Origin: Avena insularis
Taxonomy: Eukaryota > Streptophyta > Magnoliopsida > Poales > Poaceae
Length of the DNA stretch: 64,000 bases
Reading direction: 5' to 3'
NCBI GenBank assembly: GCA_023614405.1
Contig: CM042686.1
Coordinates: 350,866,329 to 350,930,328 of the forward strand
Below, piece after piece: positions 33,655-45,599 of the stretch (position 1 is its first letter; the number at the start of each line of letters is the position of its first letter). The notes beneath the pieces are model-generated. The model was not told where the DNA came from and did not search any database. It worked only from the letters and a program-made list of their open reading frames with translations. A program made the position numbers and the translations under genes.

Positions 33655-36600
33655 CCAGGGGCTCTTTAGGCATTCTAACCACCATGGTTTGACACAAATG
33701 CAGTCTCTAGAGATCAATGCATGTGTTATATATTCTCAAAAGTACACCTTCTTTATGATCCACATGACCACATACACACTCTAGTTGGGTGTGGTGATGC
33801 AACTACTTCTATCACACTGTTTCACCATCCCCATGTGGCAGTTGCATATTTCAGGGGCTCTTTGGGCTTTTGACCACCATTGTTTTACAAAAATGGAGTC
33901 TCTACAGATCAATGCATGTGTTATATATTATTAAAACCTCACCTTCTTTATGATCCACATGACCACACACACGCTCCAGTTGGGTGTGGTGATGCAACTA
34001 CTTTTGTCACACTGGTTCACCATCCCCATGTGGCAGTTGCATATTCCAGGGGCTCTTGGGGCTTTCTGACCACCATGGTTTGACACAAATGGAGTCTATA
34101 GAGATCAATTCATGTGTTATATATTCTCAAAACCACACCTTATTTATGATCCACATGACCACAAACACACTCCAGTTGGGTGTGGTGATGCATCTACTTC
34201 TGTCACACTGGTTCACCATCCCCATTTGGCAGTTGCATATTCCATAGTTTCTTTGGGCTTTGTGACCACCATGGTTGGACACAAATGGAGTCTCTAGAGA
34301 TCAATGCATGTGTTATATATTTTCAAAACCACACCTTCTTTATGATCCACATGACCACACACACACTTCAGTTGGGTGTGGTGATGCAACTACTTCTATC
34401 ACACTGGTTCACCATCCCCATGTGGCAGTTGTGTATTCTATGGTTTCTTTGGGCTTTCTGACCACCACGGTTTTTATACAAATGGAGTCTCCAGAGATCA
34501 ATGCATGTGTTATATATTCTCAAAACCACACCTTCTTTATGATCCACTTGACCACAAACACACTCCAGTTGGGTGTGGTAATGCAATTGCTTCTATCACA
34601 TTGGTTCACCATCCCCATTTGGCAGTTGCATATTCCAGGGGCTCTCTGGGCTTTTTGACCACCATGGTTTGACACAAATGGAGTCTCTAGAGATCAAAGC
34701 ATGTGTTATATATTCTTAAAACCAAAGCTTCTTTATGATCCACATGACCACACACACACTCCAGTCGGGTGTGGTGATGCAACTCCTTCTGTCACACTGG
34801 TTCACCATCCCCATGTGGAAGTTAAATATTCCAGGGGCTCTTTGTGCCTTCTGACCACCATGGTTTGACACAAATGGAGTCTCTAGAGATCAATGCATGT
34901 GTTATATATTCTTAGAACCACACCTTCTTTGTGATCCACATGACCACACATACACTCCAGTTGGGTGGGGTGATGCAACTACTTCTGTCACAGTGGTTCA
35001 CCATCCCCATGTGGCAGTTGCATATTCCACGGACTCTGGGCTTTCTGACCACCATGGTTTGACACAAATGGAGTCTCTAGAGATCAATGCATGTGTTATA
35101 TATTCTCAAAACCACACCTTATTTATGATGCACAAGACCACACACACACTCTAGTTGGGTGTGGTGATGCAACTGCTTCTGTCACACCGGTTCACCATCC
35201 ACATGTGGCAGTGGCATATTCCAGGGGCTTTTCAGTCTATCTAAACAACATGGTCTGACAAAAATGGAGTCTCTAGATGTCAATGCATGTGTTATATATT
35301 CTCAAAACTACACCTCTTTATGACCCACATGACCACACACACACTCCAGTTGGGTGTGGTGATGCAACTACTTTTGTCACACTGGTTCACCATCCCCATG
35401 TGGCAGTTGCATATTCCAAGGGATCTTTGGGCTTTCTGACCACCATGGTTTGACACAAATGGAGCCTCTAGAGATCAATATGTGTTATATATTCTCAAAA
35501 CTACACCTTTATGATCCACATGACAACACACACACTCTAGTTGGGTGTGGTCATGCAACTGCTTTTGTCACACTATTTCACCATCCCCATGTGGAAGTTG
35601 CATATTCCAGGGGCTCTTTGGGCTTTCTAACCACCATGGTTTGACACAAATGGAGTCTCGACAGATCAATGCATGTGTTATATATTCTCAAAACCTCACC
35701 TTCTCTATGATCCACATGACCACACACACACTCTAGTTGGGTGTGGTGATGCAACTGCTTTTGTCACACTGGTTCACCATTTCCATGTGGCAGTTGCATA
35801 TTCAAGGGGCACTTTGGTCTTTCTAAACACCATGGTTTGACACAAATGGAGTCTCTAGAGATCAATGCATGTGTTATATATTCTCAAAACCACAGCTTCT
35901 TTATGATCCACATGATCACAAACACACTCTAGTTGGGTGTGGTGATGCAACTACTTCTGTCACACTGGTTCACCATCCCCATTTGGCAGTTGCATATTCC
36001 ATAGGCTCTTTGGGCTTGGTGACCACCATGGTTTTACACAAATGGAGTCTCTAGAGATCAATGCATGTGTTATATATTATCAAAACTACACCTTATTTAT
36101 GATCCACATAACCACACACACACTCTAGTTGGGTGTGGTGATGTAACTACTTCTGTCACACTGTTTCACCATCCCCACATGGCAGTGGCATATTCCAGGG
36201 GCTCATTGGGCTTTCTGACCACCATGGTTTGACACAAATGGAGTCTCTACAGATCAATGCATGTGTTATATATTCTCAAAACCTCACCTTCTTTAGGATC
36301 CACATGACCACACACACACTCCAGTTGGGTGTGGTGATGCAACTACTTTTGTCACACTTGTGCACCATCCCCATGTGGCAGTTGCATATTCCAGGGGCTC
36401 TTTGGACTTTCTGACCACCATGGTTTGACACAAATGGAGTCTCTAGAGATAAAATAATGTGTTATATATTCTCATAACCACACCTTATTTATGATCCACA
36501 TGACCACAAACACACTCTAGTTGGGTGTGGTGATGCAACTGCTTCTGTCACACTGGTTCACCATCCCCATTTGATAGTTGCATATTCCATACGCTGTTTG

Positions 36601-39192
36601 GGCTTTGTGACCACCATGGTTTAACAAAAATGGAGTCCCTAGAGATCAATGCATGTGTTATATATTCTCAAAACCACACCTTTTTTATGATCCACATGAC
36701 CACAAACACACTCCAGTTGGGTGTGGTGATGCAACTACTTCTATCACACTGGTTCACCATCTCAATTTGGTAGTTGCATATTTCAAAGGCTCTTTTGGGC
36801 TTTATGACCACCATGGTTTGAAACAAATGGAGTCTCTATAGATCAATGCATGTGTTATATATTCTAAAAACCACACCTTCTTTATGATCCACATGACCAC
36901 ACACACACTCCAGTTGGGTGTGGTGATGCAACTACTTCTGTCACACTAGTTCACCAACCCCATGTGGCAGTTGCGTATCCTATGGGCTCTTTGGGCTTTC
37001 TGACCACCATGGTTTGACACAAATGGAGTTTCTATAGATCAATGCATGTGTTATATATTCTTAATACCCCACCTTCTTTATGATCCACATGACCACACAC
37101 ACACTCCAGTTGGGTGTGGTGATGCAACTGCTTCTGTCACACTAGTTCACCATCCCCATGTGGCAGTTGAATATTCTAGGGGCTCTTTGTGCCTCCTGAC
37201 CACCATGGTTATACACAAATGGAGTCTCTAGATATCAATGCATATGTTATATATTCTTAGAACCACACCTTGTTTATGATCCACATGCACAGACATACAC
37301 TCCAGTTGGGAGTGGTGATGCAACTGCTTCTATCACACTAGTTCACCGTCCCCATGTGGTAGTTGCATATTCCAGGGGCTCTTTGGTCTTTATGACCACC
37401 ATGGTTTGACACAAATGGAGTCTCTAAAGATCAATGCATGTGTTATATACTCTGAAAACCACACCTTCTTTATGATCCACATGACCACACACACACTCCA
37501 GTTGGGTGTAGTGATGCAACTGCTTCTGTCACTGGTTCACCATCCCCATGTGGCAGTTACATATTCCAAGGGCTCTTTGGGCTTTCTGACCACCATGGTT
37601 TGACACAAATGGATTCTTTAGAGATCAATGCATGTGTTATATATTCTCAAAAGCACACCTTCTTTATGATCCACATGACCACACACACACTCTAGTTGAG
37701 TGTGGTGATGCAACTGCTTCTGTCACACTGGTTCACCATCCCCATGTTTCAGTTGCATATTCCAGGAGCTCTTTGGGATTTCTGACCACCATGGCTTGAC
37801 ACAAATGGAGTCTCTAGAGATCAATGCATGTGTTATATATTCTCAAAAGCACACCTTCTTTATGATCCACATGACCACACACACACTCTAGTTGTGTGTG
37901 GTGATACAACTGCTTCTGTCACACTGGTTCACCATCCCCATGTGGCAGTTGCATATTCCAGGGGCTCTTTGGGCTTTCTGAACACCATGGTTTGACACAA
38001 ATGGAGTCTCTAGAGATCAATGCATGTGTTATATATTCTCAACACCACACCTTCTTTATAATCCACATGACCACACACGCACTCCAGTTGGGTGTGGTGA
38101 TGCAAGTGCTTCTGTCACACTAGTTCACCATCCCCATGTGGCAGTTGCATATTCTAGGGGCTCTTTGGGCTTTCTGACTACCATGGTTTGACACAACTAG
38201 AGTCTCTAGAGATCAATGCATGTGTTATATATTCCCAAAACCACACCTTCTTTATGATACACATGACCCCACACACACTCTAGTTGAGTGTGCTGATGTA
38301 ACTACTTCTGTCACACTGGTTCACCATCCCCATGTGGCACTTGCATATTCCAGGGGATCTTTGTTTTTTTACCACCATGGTTTGACACAAAGGGAGTCTA
38401 TAGAAATCAATGCATGTGTTATATATTCTCAAAACCACACCTTCTTTATGATCCACATGACCACACACACATTCCAGGTGGGTGTGGTGATGCAACTGCT
38501 TCTGTCACACTGGTTCACCATCCCCATGTCGCAGTTTCATATTCCAGTGGCTCTTTGGGCTTTCTGACCACCATGGTTTGACACAAATGGAGTATCTAGA
38601 GATCAATGCATGTGTTATATATTCTCAACACCACATCTTATTTATGATCCACATGACCACACACACACTCCAGTTGGTTGTGGTGATGCAACTGCTTTTG
38701 TCACACTGGTTCACCATCCCCATGTGCCAGCAATATATTCTAGGGGCTCTTTGGGCTTTCTGACCACCATGGTTTGACACAAATGGAGTCTCTAGAGATC
38801 AATGCATGTGTTATATATTCTCAAAGCCACACCTACTTTATTATGCACATGACCAGACACACACTATAGTTGGGTGTGGTGATGCAACTGCTTCTATCAC
38901 ACTGGTTCACCATACCATGTGGTAGTTGCATATTCTAGGGGATCTTTGGGCTTTCTGACCACCATGGTTTGACACAAATGGAGTCTCTAGAGATCAATGC
39001 ATGTGTTATATACTCAAATACACACATTCTGTATGATACACATGACCACATACACACTCCAGTTGGATGTGGTGATGCAACTACTTCTGTCACACTTGTT
39101 CACCATCCCCATGTGGCACTTGCATTTCCAAGGGATCTTTGTTTTTTTACCACCGTGGTTTTACATAAAAGGAGTCCGTAGAGATCAATGCA
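33655..39192. repeat. 196-bp satellite, block 3
   Basis: About 28 monomers in the same orientation as block 2. The block begins with the ccagg duplication of element B and ends with the atgca duplication of element C. Most units are diverged from each other. The last eight (37612-39192) are nearly identical to 49072-50649 on the other side of element C. Confidence 0.95.
37612..39192. repeat. Higher-order satellite repeat, left copy
   Basis: Eight monomers collinear and almost identical with 49072-50649, including rare variants (tttctttttttaccacc, a deleted atactcaaatacac unit, and gtgccagcaatat). Confidence 0.85.
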
Positions 39193-42100
39193 TGTAACAT
39201 CCCAGATTCTATAGTAGGATGTTATCAGTGTCATGCATCATCCTTGCATCTTTGCATCCTACATTTGAAAAATATTGCAACAACAAATTCCTAACACATA
39301 AAATCCGTTACAAAAACCCTAATTAATATTCCCTTAAGTGAGCACTTTTGTTGTATTAGTTTGACCCTTCAATAAACTATGTAAAAACAGTAAACCATGG
39401 TCCTATGTTGACCACCTTATTTTTACTAAAATTTAGAAACAAGAATCATCACTTTTGGACCTTGTTTGCAAAAGTTACAAGTGTTTTTAGTAAAACAGAA
39501 TTGAAAAAAAGAAAAGGATAAAAAAAAAAAAAAAAAAAGAGCAGCTAACCTAGCTGGGCCGGCCAGCCAGCCCACCCCGCCCCATCGCCCGCGCAGCAGG
39601 TAACCACCCGCGGCCCATCGCCACCTCTCCCCTCCATCGGCGACACGGGGCCCCACCGTCGTCTCCCTCCAGGCGGACACTTGGCGGCCAGCACGGCCGT
39701 CGAACGTCCCGCCGCGCCGTCGCCCCCTCGCCCAAGTTCCTGCCCTTTAAAGGACGACCCCCCCCCCTCGTCGTTGCCCTCGTTTTTTTTCTCAAACCCT
39801 AGCAAGCAGTTCAACCGAGCTCGCCGGATCGGACGCCGCCGGAGCTCGAGGTGGGAGACGCTCCAGGACATCTCGAGACTTGTTCAACCTCCCACGCTGC
39901 TCGCCTCGACCTACTCTACCCTCCCACCTAACTCTTTCCTTCCGAATCGCAGGGCGTCACCGACAATTGCTCGCCGGAGCTGGCCGTCCGAGAGGAGGAA
40001 CGGCCAACCATGGGAGAAGGAGGAAGAGAGGGACCGAGTTGAGATTGTTGGGAGATTCGCCGTCGGCGTGCGCGGGGACCATCTTCGCCTCCACTAGGGC
40101 CACCAGGACTCGACCACCGTCGACTCACGCCGCCCGCCCGTCGCCTCCATCGCCGCCACCACCACAGTCAAGAGAACCGCCTCGGGTCCGATTGTAATCC
40201 TGCGGGCAGATTAGAAGAGGCGAAGGGGTATCAGCGAATCGCGCCAGCGTGTGGCAAGCGTCATCGCCGCTCGCGCGCATGGCCAGCTGGCCCAACCCGA
40301 GGCCGCCACCTGGCGCGATCTGGGCTAGGGTTTAGGCTGGTTATTTTTGGTTTTGCAGATTAGGTTTAATATTGAAAATCATAGAAAAATAACTATTTGT
40401 CCAAATTTAGCTTGTAATATACCGTTGGATTCCTAATTTTATGTAGAATCCAAATATGTAATAATATTGCAGGTTTACAGTAATGTCTTAGTTGTAGATT
40501 TTAATCACTAAATTGGAGTGTTTATTCTATAGAAAAATAACTAAATTACTGTTTTAATTGATTCTTGTTGCAATGACCTTGTTTCCATAATGCCTACTGG
40601 ACAAAATTATACAACCTTGCTTAAGATCGATAGATCTAGTTTGGGGCTAATTAGATGGACTGATCTCCTTATAAACCTAGGATTTGTTTTAGTGACTCTA
40701 TTAGATCTAAACTCAATCCTAGTGACACCCTTACCCTAGCACAGCACAAACTCGATCAATTTAACCAACCTTGCATAAACTACCATGTTGCATGCATGCA
40801 TGTATTCCTTTGTGTATGCTTTGAACAAGTTGTGATCAGATCTATATTTGTGATTCGTTAGATTGCTCAGAGTGCGCTAAGGAGTGCTATTGTGTAGAGT
40901 GCTGCTCAGATCAAGGCAAGTTACACCACTTGTTCATAATTTTGTCCTAGTTTTGATTCTATGCATGTGCTCTTCAAAATTCTGTAGTATGCATGTGTAG
41001 GATGTTCTAGTAGATTTTCCCCTTAGTATTATTTTGCAAGAACGATGATTTTGTAGTATGCCATGAGTAGCTCTATACTTAGGATTTCCCATCCTAATAG
41101 GTTACCCCTGTTTTTGCTAAGTATTGCTTGCTATGCTATATATATACAAAGTACCGCTTGGGGGTTCAAAGACAAAGAATTTTCTAAGTATAAAGGCTCT
41201 CTAGAGCAAACTTTTCTTCTCAAATCCGCTTCAAAATAAAACTAAGTTTTCTTCTGGGCGGAATGGTTGTCGGGTCAACGTGTGTGATATTTGGTGGAGG
41301 ACGGCCGCCCAGGAATCAAAGAAGTCTGCCATGCTTCAGAATTCAGAAGCTTCCAGTGCAACCACAATACATTATGGGCTCTGTCTTGGCCTAGTACTTA
41401 GTGGGAAACCTCACCTGGGTACCAACATTTGGAGGATTATTGGCACGGTTGGATCCGGAAGGTAGGGGGGCTACTAAGGGAAAGCCTCGCCATGGTCTTG
41501 TCGTAAAGGACTTGATCGTGGATTGTGGGTAAAGTGCACAAACTCTCGAGAGTATTGCAATCGATCGATCACCGTGTTCACGTATGAGAACAACAATGAG
41601 CGTCTGAAGGATGGAGCCTCTGAAGGATCTTCCTCTCTATTTTCTAAAACAAAGTTTTGAAAACCCCATGGCGTGCGTGATATCGCTAAAGGGTGGGATT
41701 TTGGGAAACTTGGTGTGTAATATCCAAGTGACACTTGGTGCGTAATATCCAAGTGTTTGGTTGTTTGGACACTTGGTGCGTAATATCCTCGTGTGCCACT
41801 CGACCCTATTTTATTCAAGCAAATGTTTACAAAGTAGGAAATCCTCTATTCTCTCTCTACTTAAGAAAATTAGCTTGGAGCAAATGAACGCTACAGCCTA
41901 TACCAGCCTTGCATGTAGAGATAGTCTATTCTCTCCTTGGTGTAATTTGCCAATACATTCAAAGTATTGACCCAACTTGTTGGCTGACGTCTTATGTGCG
42001 TAATCCAAGATTGAAAGGTGCGTAGGGATCGGCGGGTCTACACTCGACAAGCACAGGCGTTGATGGACTCATCTGCTTTATGTTTCCGCTGTTATTTGAG

Positions 42101-42269
42101 CTAGCATAATGCTAAGCAACTTTGTAATAATTTCATATTCTGGATTCCTCGTGTAATAAAGACTTTGTGTTTTACATGATATTTCATCATTGTGAGTGCT
42201 AGCTATTGATCCAGGGACTAGCATGTTAATCACAGGACTTAGGATCCTTACGATCCAAGGTCACTGAGA
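39193..42269 (+). repeat. Element C 5' LTR
   Basis: 3,077 bp, starting TGTAACATCCC. It has an A-run near 39519-39538, a GC-rich block about 39540-40330, then AT-rich sequence with a TATA box at 41137-41146. The last bases read ctgaga where the 3' LTR has ctaca. Open frames in the GC-rich block (39681-40097 and neighbours) are not conserved in frame with the other LTR and are not called genes. Confidence 0.9.
41137..41146 (+). promoter_or_regulatory. TATA box in element C 5' LTR
   Basis: TATATATATA lies about 1.1 kb before the LTR end, and an identical motif occurs in the 3' LTR. It is the most likely start region for the genomic RNA. Confidence 0.45.
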
Positions 42270-42283
42270 TGGTATCGGAGCAC
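42270..42283 (+). other. Element C primer-binding site
   Basis: TGGTATCGGAGCAC directly follows the LTR. It matches the usual initiator-methionine tRNA site TGGTATCAGAGCC of plant retrotransposons with one internal change. Confidence 0.85.
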
Positions 42284-42426
42284 ATCGTTGCTGTGGGACG
42301 TGACCCTAGGATTGGAACCACCTCTAACTTTAGTGCCTTACTTGTTTCTACTAAGTTATTTTCCGCATCTAGTATCTGCTTTCCTCTACTTGTTTAAGTA
42401 TCTAACCCTCTTTCTCTAACTCAAAG

Positions 42427-43360
42427 ATGACAAGCTTCCTCTACGACACCGTCACGGATATCGAGCCCCTTCGCTTTGGAGGATGCCTCATGGATCTACT
42501 CACACGTTTGGATCTTCCTCTCCCAACGATCCAAGGGAGCACAATGAAGAAACTCCACAAGGACGGCTGTTGGGGAGTCAAGGTCATCCAGCCAGGAAAA
42601 GAGCGAGGCAAGAACCCGGAGGAAGACATAGCAATCCACATTGTTAGCGATTCCAAGGAGAAGGCCCTTAGCATTAGCTTGCAACAACTCATTGGTCGCC
42701 TATGTGGACGTCATCATGAAGCTCTCCAAGGACACCGGGCGGCCTCTTTGGAAGACGAGATGAGGAAGGAATTCCATGGAGTTAACCTTTGAGGAAAGAA
42801 CTTCTACTAAGCTACCAAGAACACAATATCAAGACTTGGAGTGCCACATCCATGACCTTGAGAAGGTACCTTCCTCGAGATGTTGAAGAATGACGAGCTA
42901 TGCGCCCTCATCAAGGAGAAGGAAGAAATGATCAAGCAGCAGGAAGAGGCAATGAAGCTCCAAGAGATAAAATTTCAGGACCAAGAGAAGAAGTTCGCTA
43001 ACCAAGAGAAGAGGGTGATAAATAAAAACAAGAGAATTAGGGAACTCAAACAGCAGATCGATGGAGATGAAGTGCAAACTGAAGGCCTTTGCAAGATAAT
43101 CGATGATGTGCGTGCTTCCAAGAGGGACTTGGCAAAGCAGCTTGAAGCTGCAATGAAGTCAAGTTTAGTGGAGATACTACAAAGCGAGAAGGAGGGACTT
43201 GAGCAGTGAAGCCACTACCAAGAAGCTACAAGATGAGATAAAGGACCTCCAAGAGAAGCTTGAAGCCACCACAAAGGAGATGGAGTTGTACAAGACAACT
43301 CTAGAGCAAGAAGGCTACTCGTTCGAGGAAGAGGAAGAGGAAGGCGTGGAAGATGTGTAA
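42427..43360 (+). pseudogene. Extra pre-gag frame of element C, coiled-coil
   Basis: Reading from MTSFLYDTVTDIEPL, about 310 codons can be followed with three frame changes (near 42780, 42865 and 43195) to a stop at 43358-43360. The N-terminal third is globular (DLLTRLDLPLPTIQGSTMKKLHKDG). The rest is strongly charged heptad-like sequence (LIKEKEEMIKQQEEAMKLQE, RIRELKQQIDGDE, EKLEATTKEMELYKTTLEQ) ending in an acidic tail (EEEEEEGVEDV), typical of a long coiled coil. It is not gag, and I do not recognise the family. It lies between the primer-binding site and gag, where canonical chromoviruses have only a leader. It may be a captured host sequence or a lineage-specific frame. The ATG follows a pyrimidine-rich tract and AG directly. 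Confidence 0.6.
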
Positions 43361-43582
43361 TAGTTGGACCACCTTTAATTCTATAGTAGAACGTTATTCG
43401 CAAATGTAATAAATACCAAGACAAGTCTGGTTTAGTTAAATTTTGGTTGTTTCCTGCGCTAAATCTGTGGTGTTATGCCTGGTGTGCCTTGTGTGCCTTG
43501 TGTGCTTGGTGTGTTTTTCATAAGAGTAGGAGTTTACTAAGTCTTTCTGTCTTTTTCTTAACTACTCTCTTAAACCCCACAG
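43361..43582 (+). other. Leader before gag in element C
   Basis: Non-coding. It has a short ctggtgtgccttgtgtgccttgtg-type direct repeat (about 43475-43515), then a pyrimidine-rich stretch ending ccccacag immediately before the gag ATG. This could be a 3' splice site. Confidence 0.5.
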
Positions 43583-43893
43583 ATGCCGCCAAGACGTGCA
43601 GATTTTGAAATTCCACCAGAAATAGCAGAACTTTTGGCCACTCAGAACCAGCTGATCCAACTGCTCACCCAGAACATGCAAAACAACAACAACCCGCCGC
43701 CACCACCACCTCCGCCACCTCCTCAACAGGATCGCTTGACTCGGTTTTTGAGGCTGAACCCACCTACCTTCACTAGCAGCACTGAACCAATCGTCGCTGA
43801 TGACTGGCTGCGTAGACCAACAAGAAGCTAGACACCGTGCAAGCTGTCGGAGCCGACAGGGTGCGCTATGCCGCACACCAGCTTGAAGGACCT
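43583..43893 (+). pseudogene. Element C gag fragment
   Basis: It starts MPPRRADFEIPPEIAELL and continues through QLIQLLTQNMQ, a proline run, and RFLRLNPPTFTSSTEPIVADDWL, the N-terminal part of chromovirus gag. A frame change follows near 43815. The reading resumes as [24 protein letters not shown] and ends abruptly where sequence typical of the RNase H end begins. Capsid remainder, zinc knuckle, protease and RT are all missing. Confidence 0.88.
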
Positions 43894-44029
43894 CGAGTTG
43901 AATATGAGACAACGAAGATGGCTTGAACTAATTAAGGATTATGACTTGGATTTACAATACCACCCCGGGAAGGCAAACGTGGTGGCTGATGCCTTAAGCC
44001 GTAAGGTGTATGTGAATGGACTTACATGA
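43894..44029 (+). pseudogene. Element C RNase H 3' remnant
   Basis: [37 protein letters not shown] is the C-terminal end of Ty3-type RNase H, with the final catalytic Asp in ADALSR. It is joined directly to gag by the internal deletion. Confidence 0.88.
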
Positions 44030-45587
44030 GGGGAACTTCGAGGATTTATGCAAGCAATTCAGGGACCTCAGGCTAGAGATAGTCCCGAAAGGACACGTAG
44101 CGACTATGGAAATAGTGTCCACTTTCCAAGAAAGGATCCAAGAAGCACAAAAGGGGGATAAAGAGTTGGAAGAAGTAAGAGTCAGGATAAATGAAGGAAA
44201 GACTAAAGAATTTCGTCTGGACGAACAAGGAACACTCTGGTATGGGAAGCGTTTGTGCGTTCCCAATGACCCCGATATCAGGAAGATGATTTTACAAGAA
44301 GCTCATGATTCGCCATACTCAATTCATCCAGGTAACACGAAAATGTACATGGATGTGAAGGATAGATTCTTGTGGAATAACCTAAAGAGATATTGCAGTA
44401 TATTTCTGTGTGATGTGTGCAATGAGTTAAAGCCGAGCATCAGAAACCGGCAGGGTTACTTCAACCACTACCTATACCCGACTGGAAGTGGGACAAGGTA
44501 GGCATGGATTTCATCACGGGATTACCCCGAACTCGTTCTGGATTTGATTCTATCTGGGTAGTGGTGGACCACTTCACCAAGGTGGCTCATTTCATCCCCG
44601 TAAAGACCACATATACAAGTGCTAAGCTTGCTAAGATATACATGTCAAGGATTGTAAGCCTACATGGTGTTCCCAAGGGAATTGTGTCGCAGAGGCACCT
44701 GATTTACTTCAAAGTTTTGGCGACAATTACATGAGTCTCTGGGAACCCGACTAGAATTCAGTACTGCCTTCCACCCTCAAACAGATGGCCAAACAGAAAG
44801 GGTGAATCAAATTTTGGAAGATATGTTGAGAGCTTGCGCACTAGACTATGGGTCTAGTTGGGACGATAACCTGCCATATGCGGAGTTCTCATACAACAAC
44901 AGCTACCAGACAAGCATCAAGATGGCTCCGTTTGAAGTTCTATATGGCAGGAAGTGTAGGACTCCATTGCTATGGAATGGAGTTGGAGAACGCAGTCTTT
45001 TTGGACCTGACTTGATAAAGAATGCCGAAGAAAAGGTACGACAGGTTCAGGATAGGCTAAAGATAGCCCAATCCCGGCAGAAGAGTTACGCTGATTCCAA
45101 GCGCAGAGATGTGGCCTACGAAATAGGGGACCGTGCGTATCTCCGAGTTTCACCCCTACGTGGAGTTAAAAGGTTCGGAATCAAGGGCAAGTTAGCCCCA
45201 CGATTCATAGGACCGTATAAAGTTCTGGCCCGTAGAGGAGAAGTTGCTTATCAGTTGGAGCTACCGGAAGGACTGACTGTTCATGATGTGTTTCATGTAT
45301 CACAACTAAAGAAGTGCCACCCGGAGATGGCTGAAACACCGCTAAGAGACACCGTTCCCCTAGATGAGGTTCAATTAGAAAATGACCTTACCTATGAGGA
45401 AAAACCCATCAAAATACTGGAAACAGCTGAAAGGATTACCCGCACCAAGACTATAAGGTTCTGCAAGGTACAATGGAACCACCACTCCAAGGAAGAAGCT
45501 ACGTGGGAGCGTGAAGAAGACTTGAAGGCAGAACACCCACACCTATTTGCTAGCCAACCCGAATCTCGAGGACGAGATTCTTCTTAA
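44030..45587 (+). pseudogene. Element C integrase with chromodomain, frameshifted
   Basis: Three open pieces in different frames (44016-44501, 44504-44734, 44802-45587) cover the integrase. The zinc finger is visible (HDSPYSIHPG ... CDVC), then the first catalytic Asp (GMDFITGLPRT), then a block reading GIVSQRHL where the second Asp of an SDRG-type motif should stand. The catalytic Glu (DGQTERVNQ) is kept. The C-terminal half has the GPY-type module (GKLAPRFIGPYKVLARRGEVAYQLELP) and a chromodomain-like end (TIRFCKVQWNHHSKEEATWEREEDL), which in live chromoviruses steers integration to marked chromatin. The missing Asp and frame breaks make it inactive. Confidence 0.9.
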
Positions 45588-45597
45588 GGGGGGTAGG
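45561..45597 (+). other. Element C terminal hairpin and polypurine tract
   Basis: GAATCTCG (45561-45568) and CGAGATTC (45573-45580) form an 8-bp hairpin with a 4-base loop over the last codons of integrase. AAGGGGGGTAGG (45586-45597) is the polypurine tract next to the 3' LTR. Confidence 0.8.
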
Positions 45598-45599
45598 TT

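Noticed and set aside
39681..40097. Long frames in the GC-rich part of the element C LTR (also 46083-46595)
   Set aside because: The two LTRs diverge in frame and sequence there; no shared protein is preserved.
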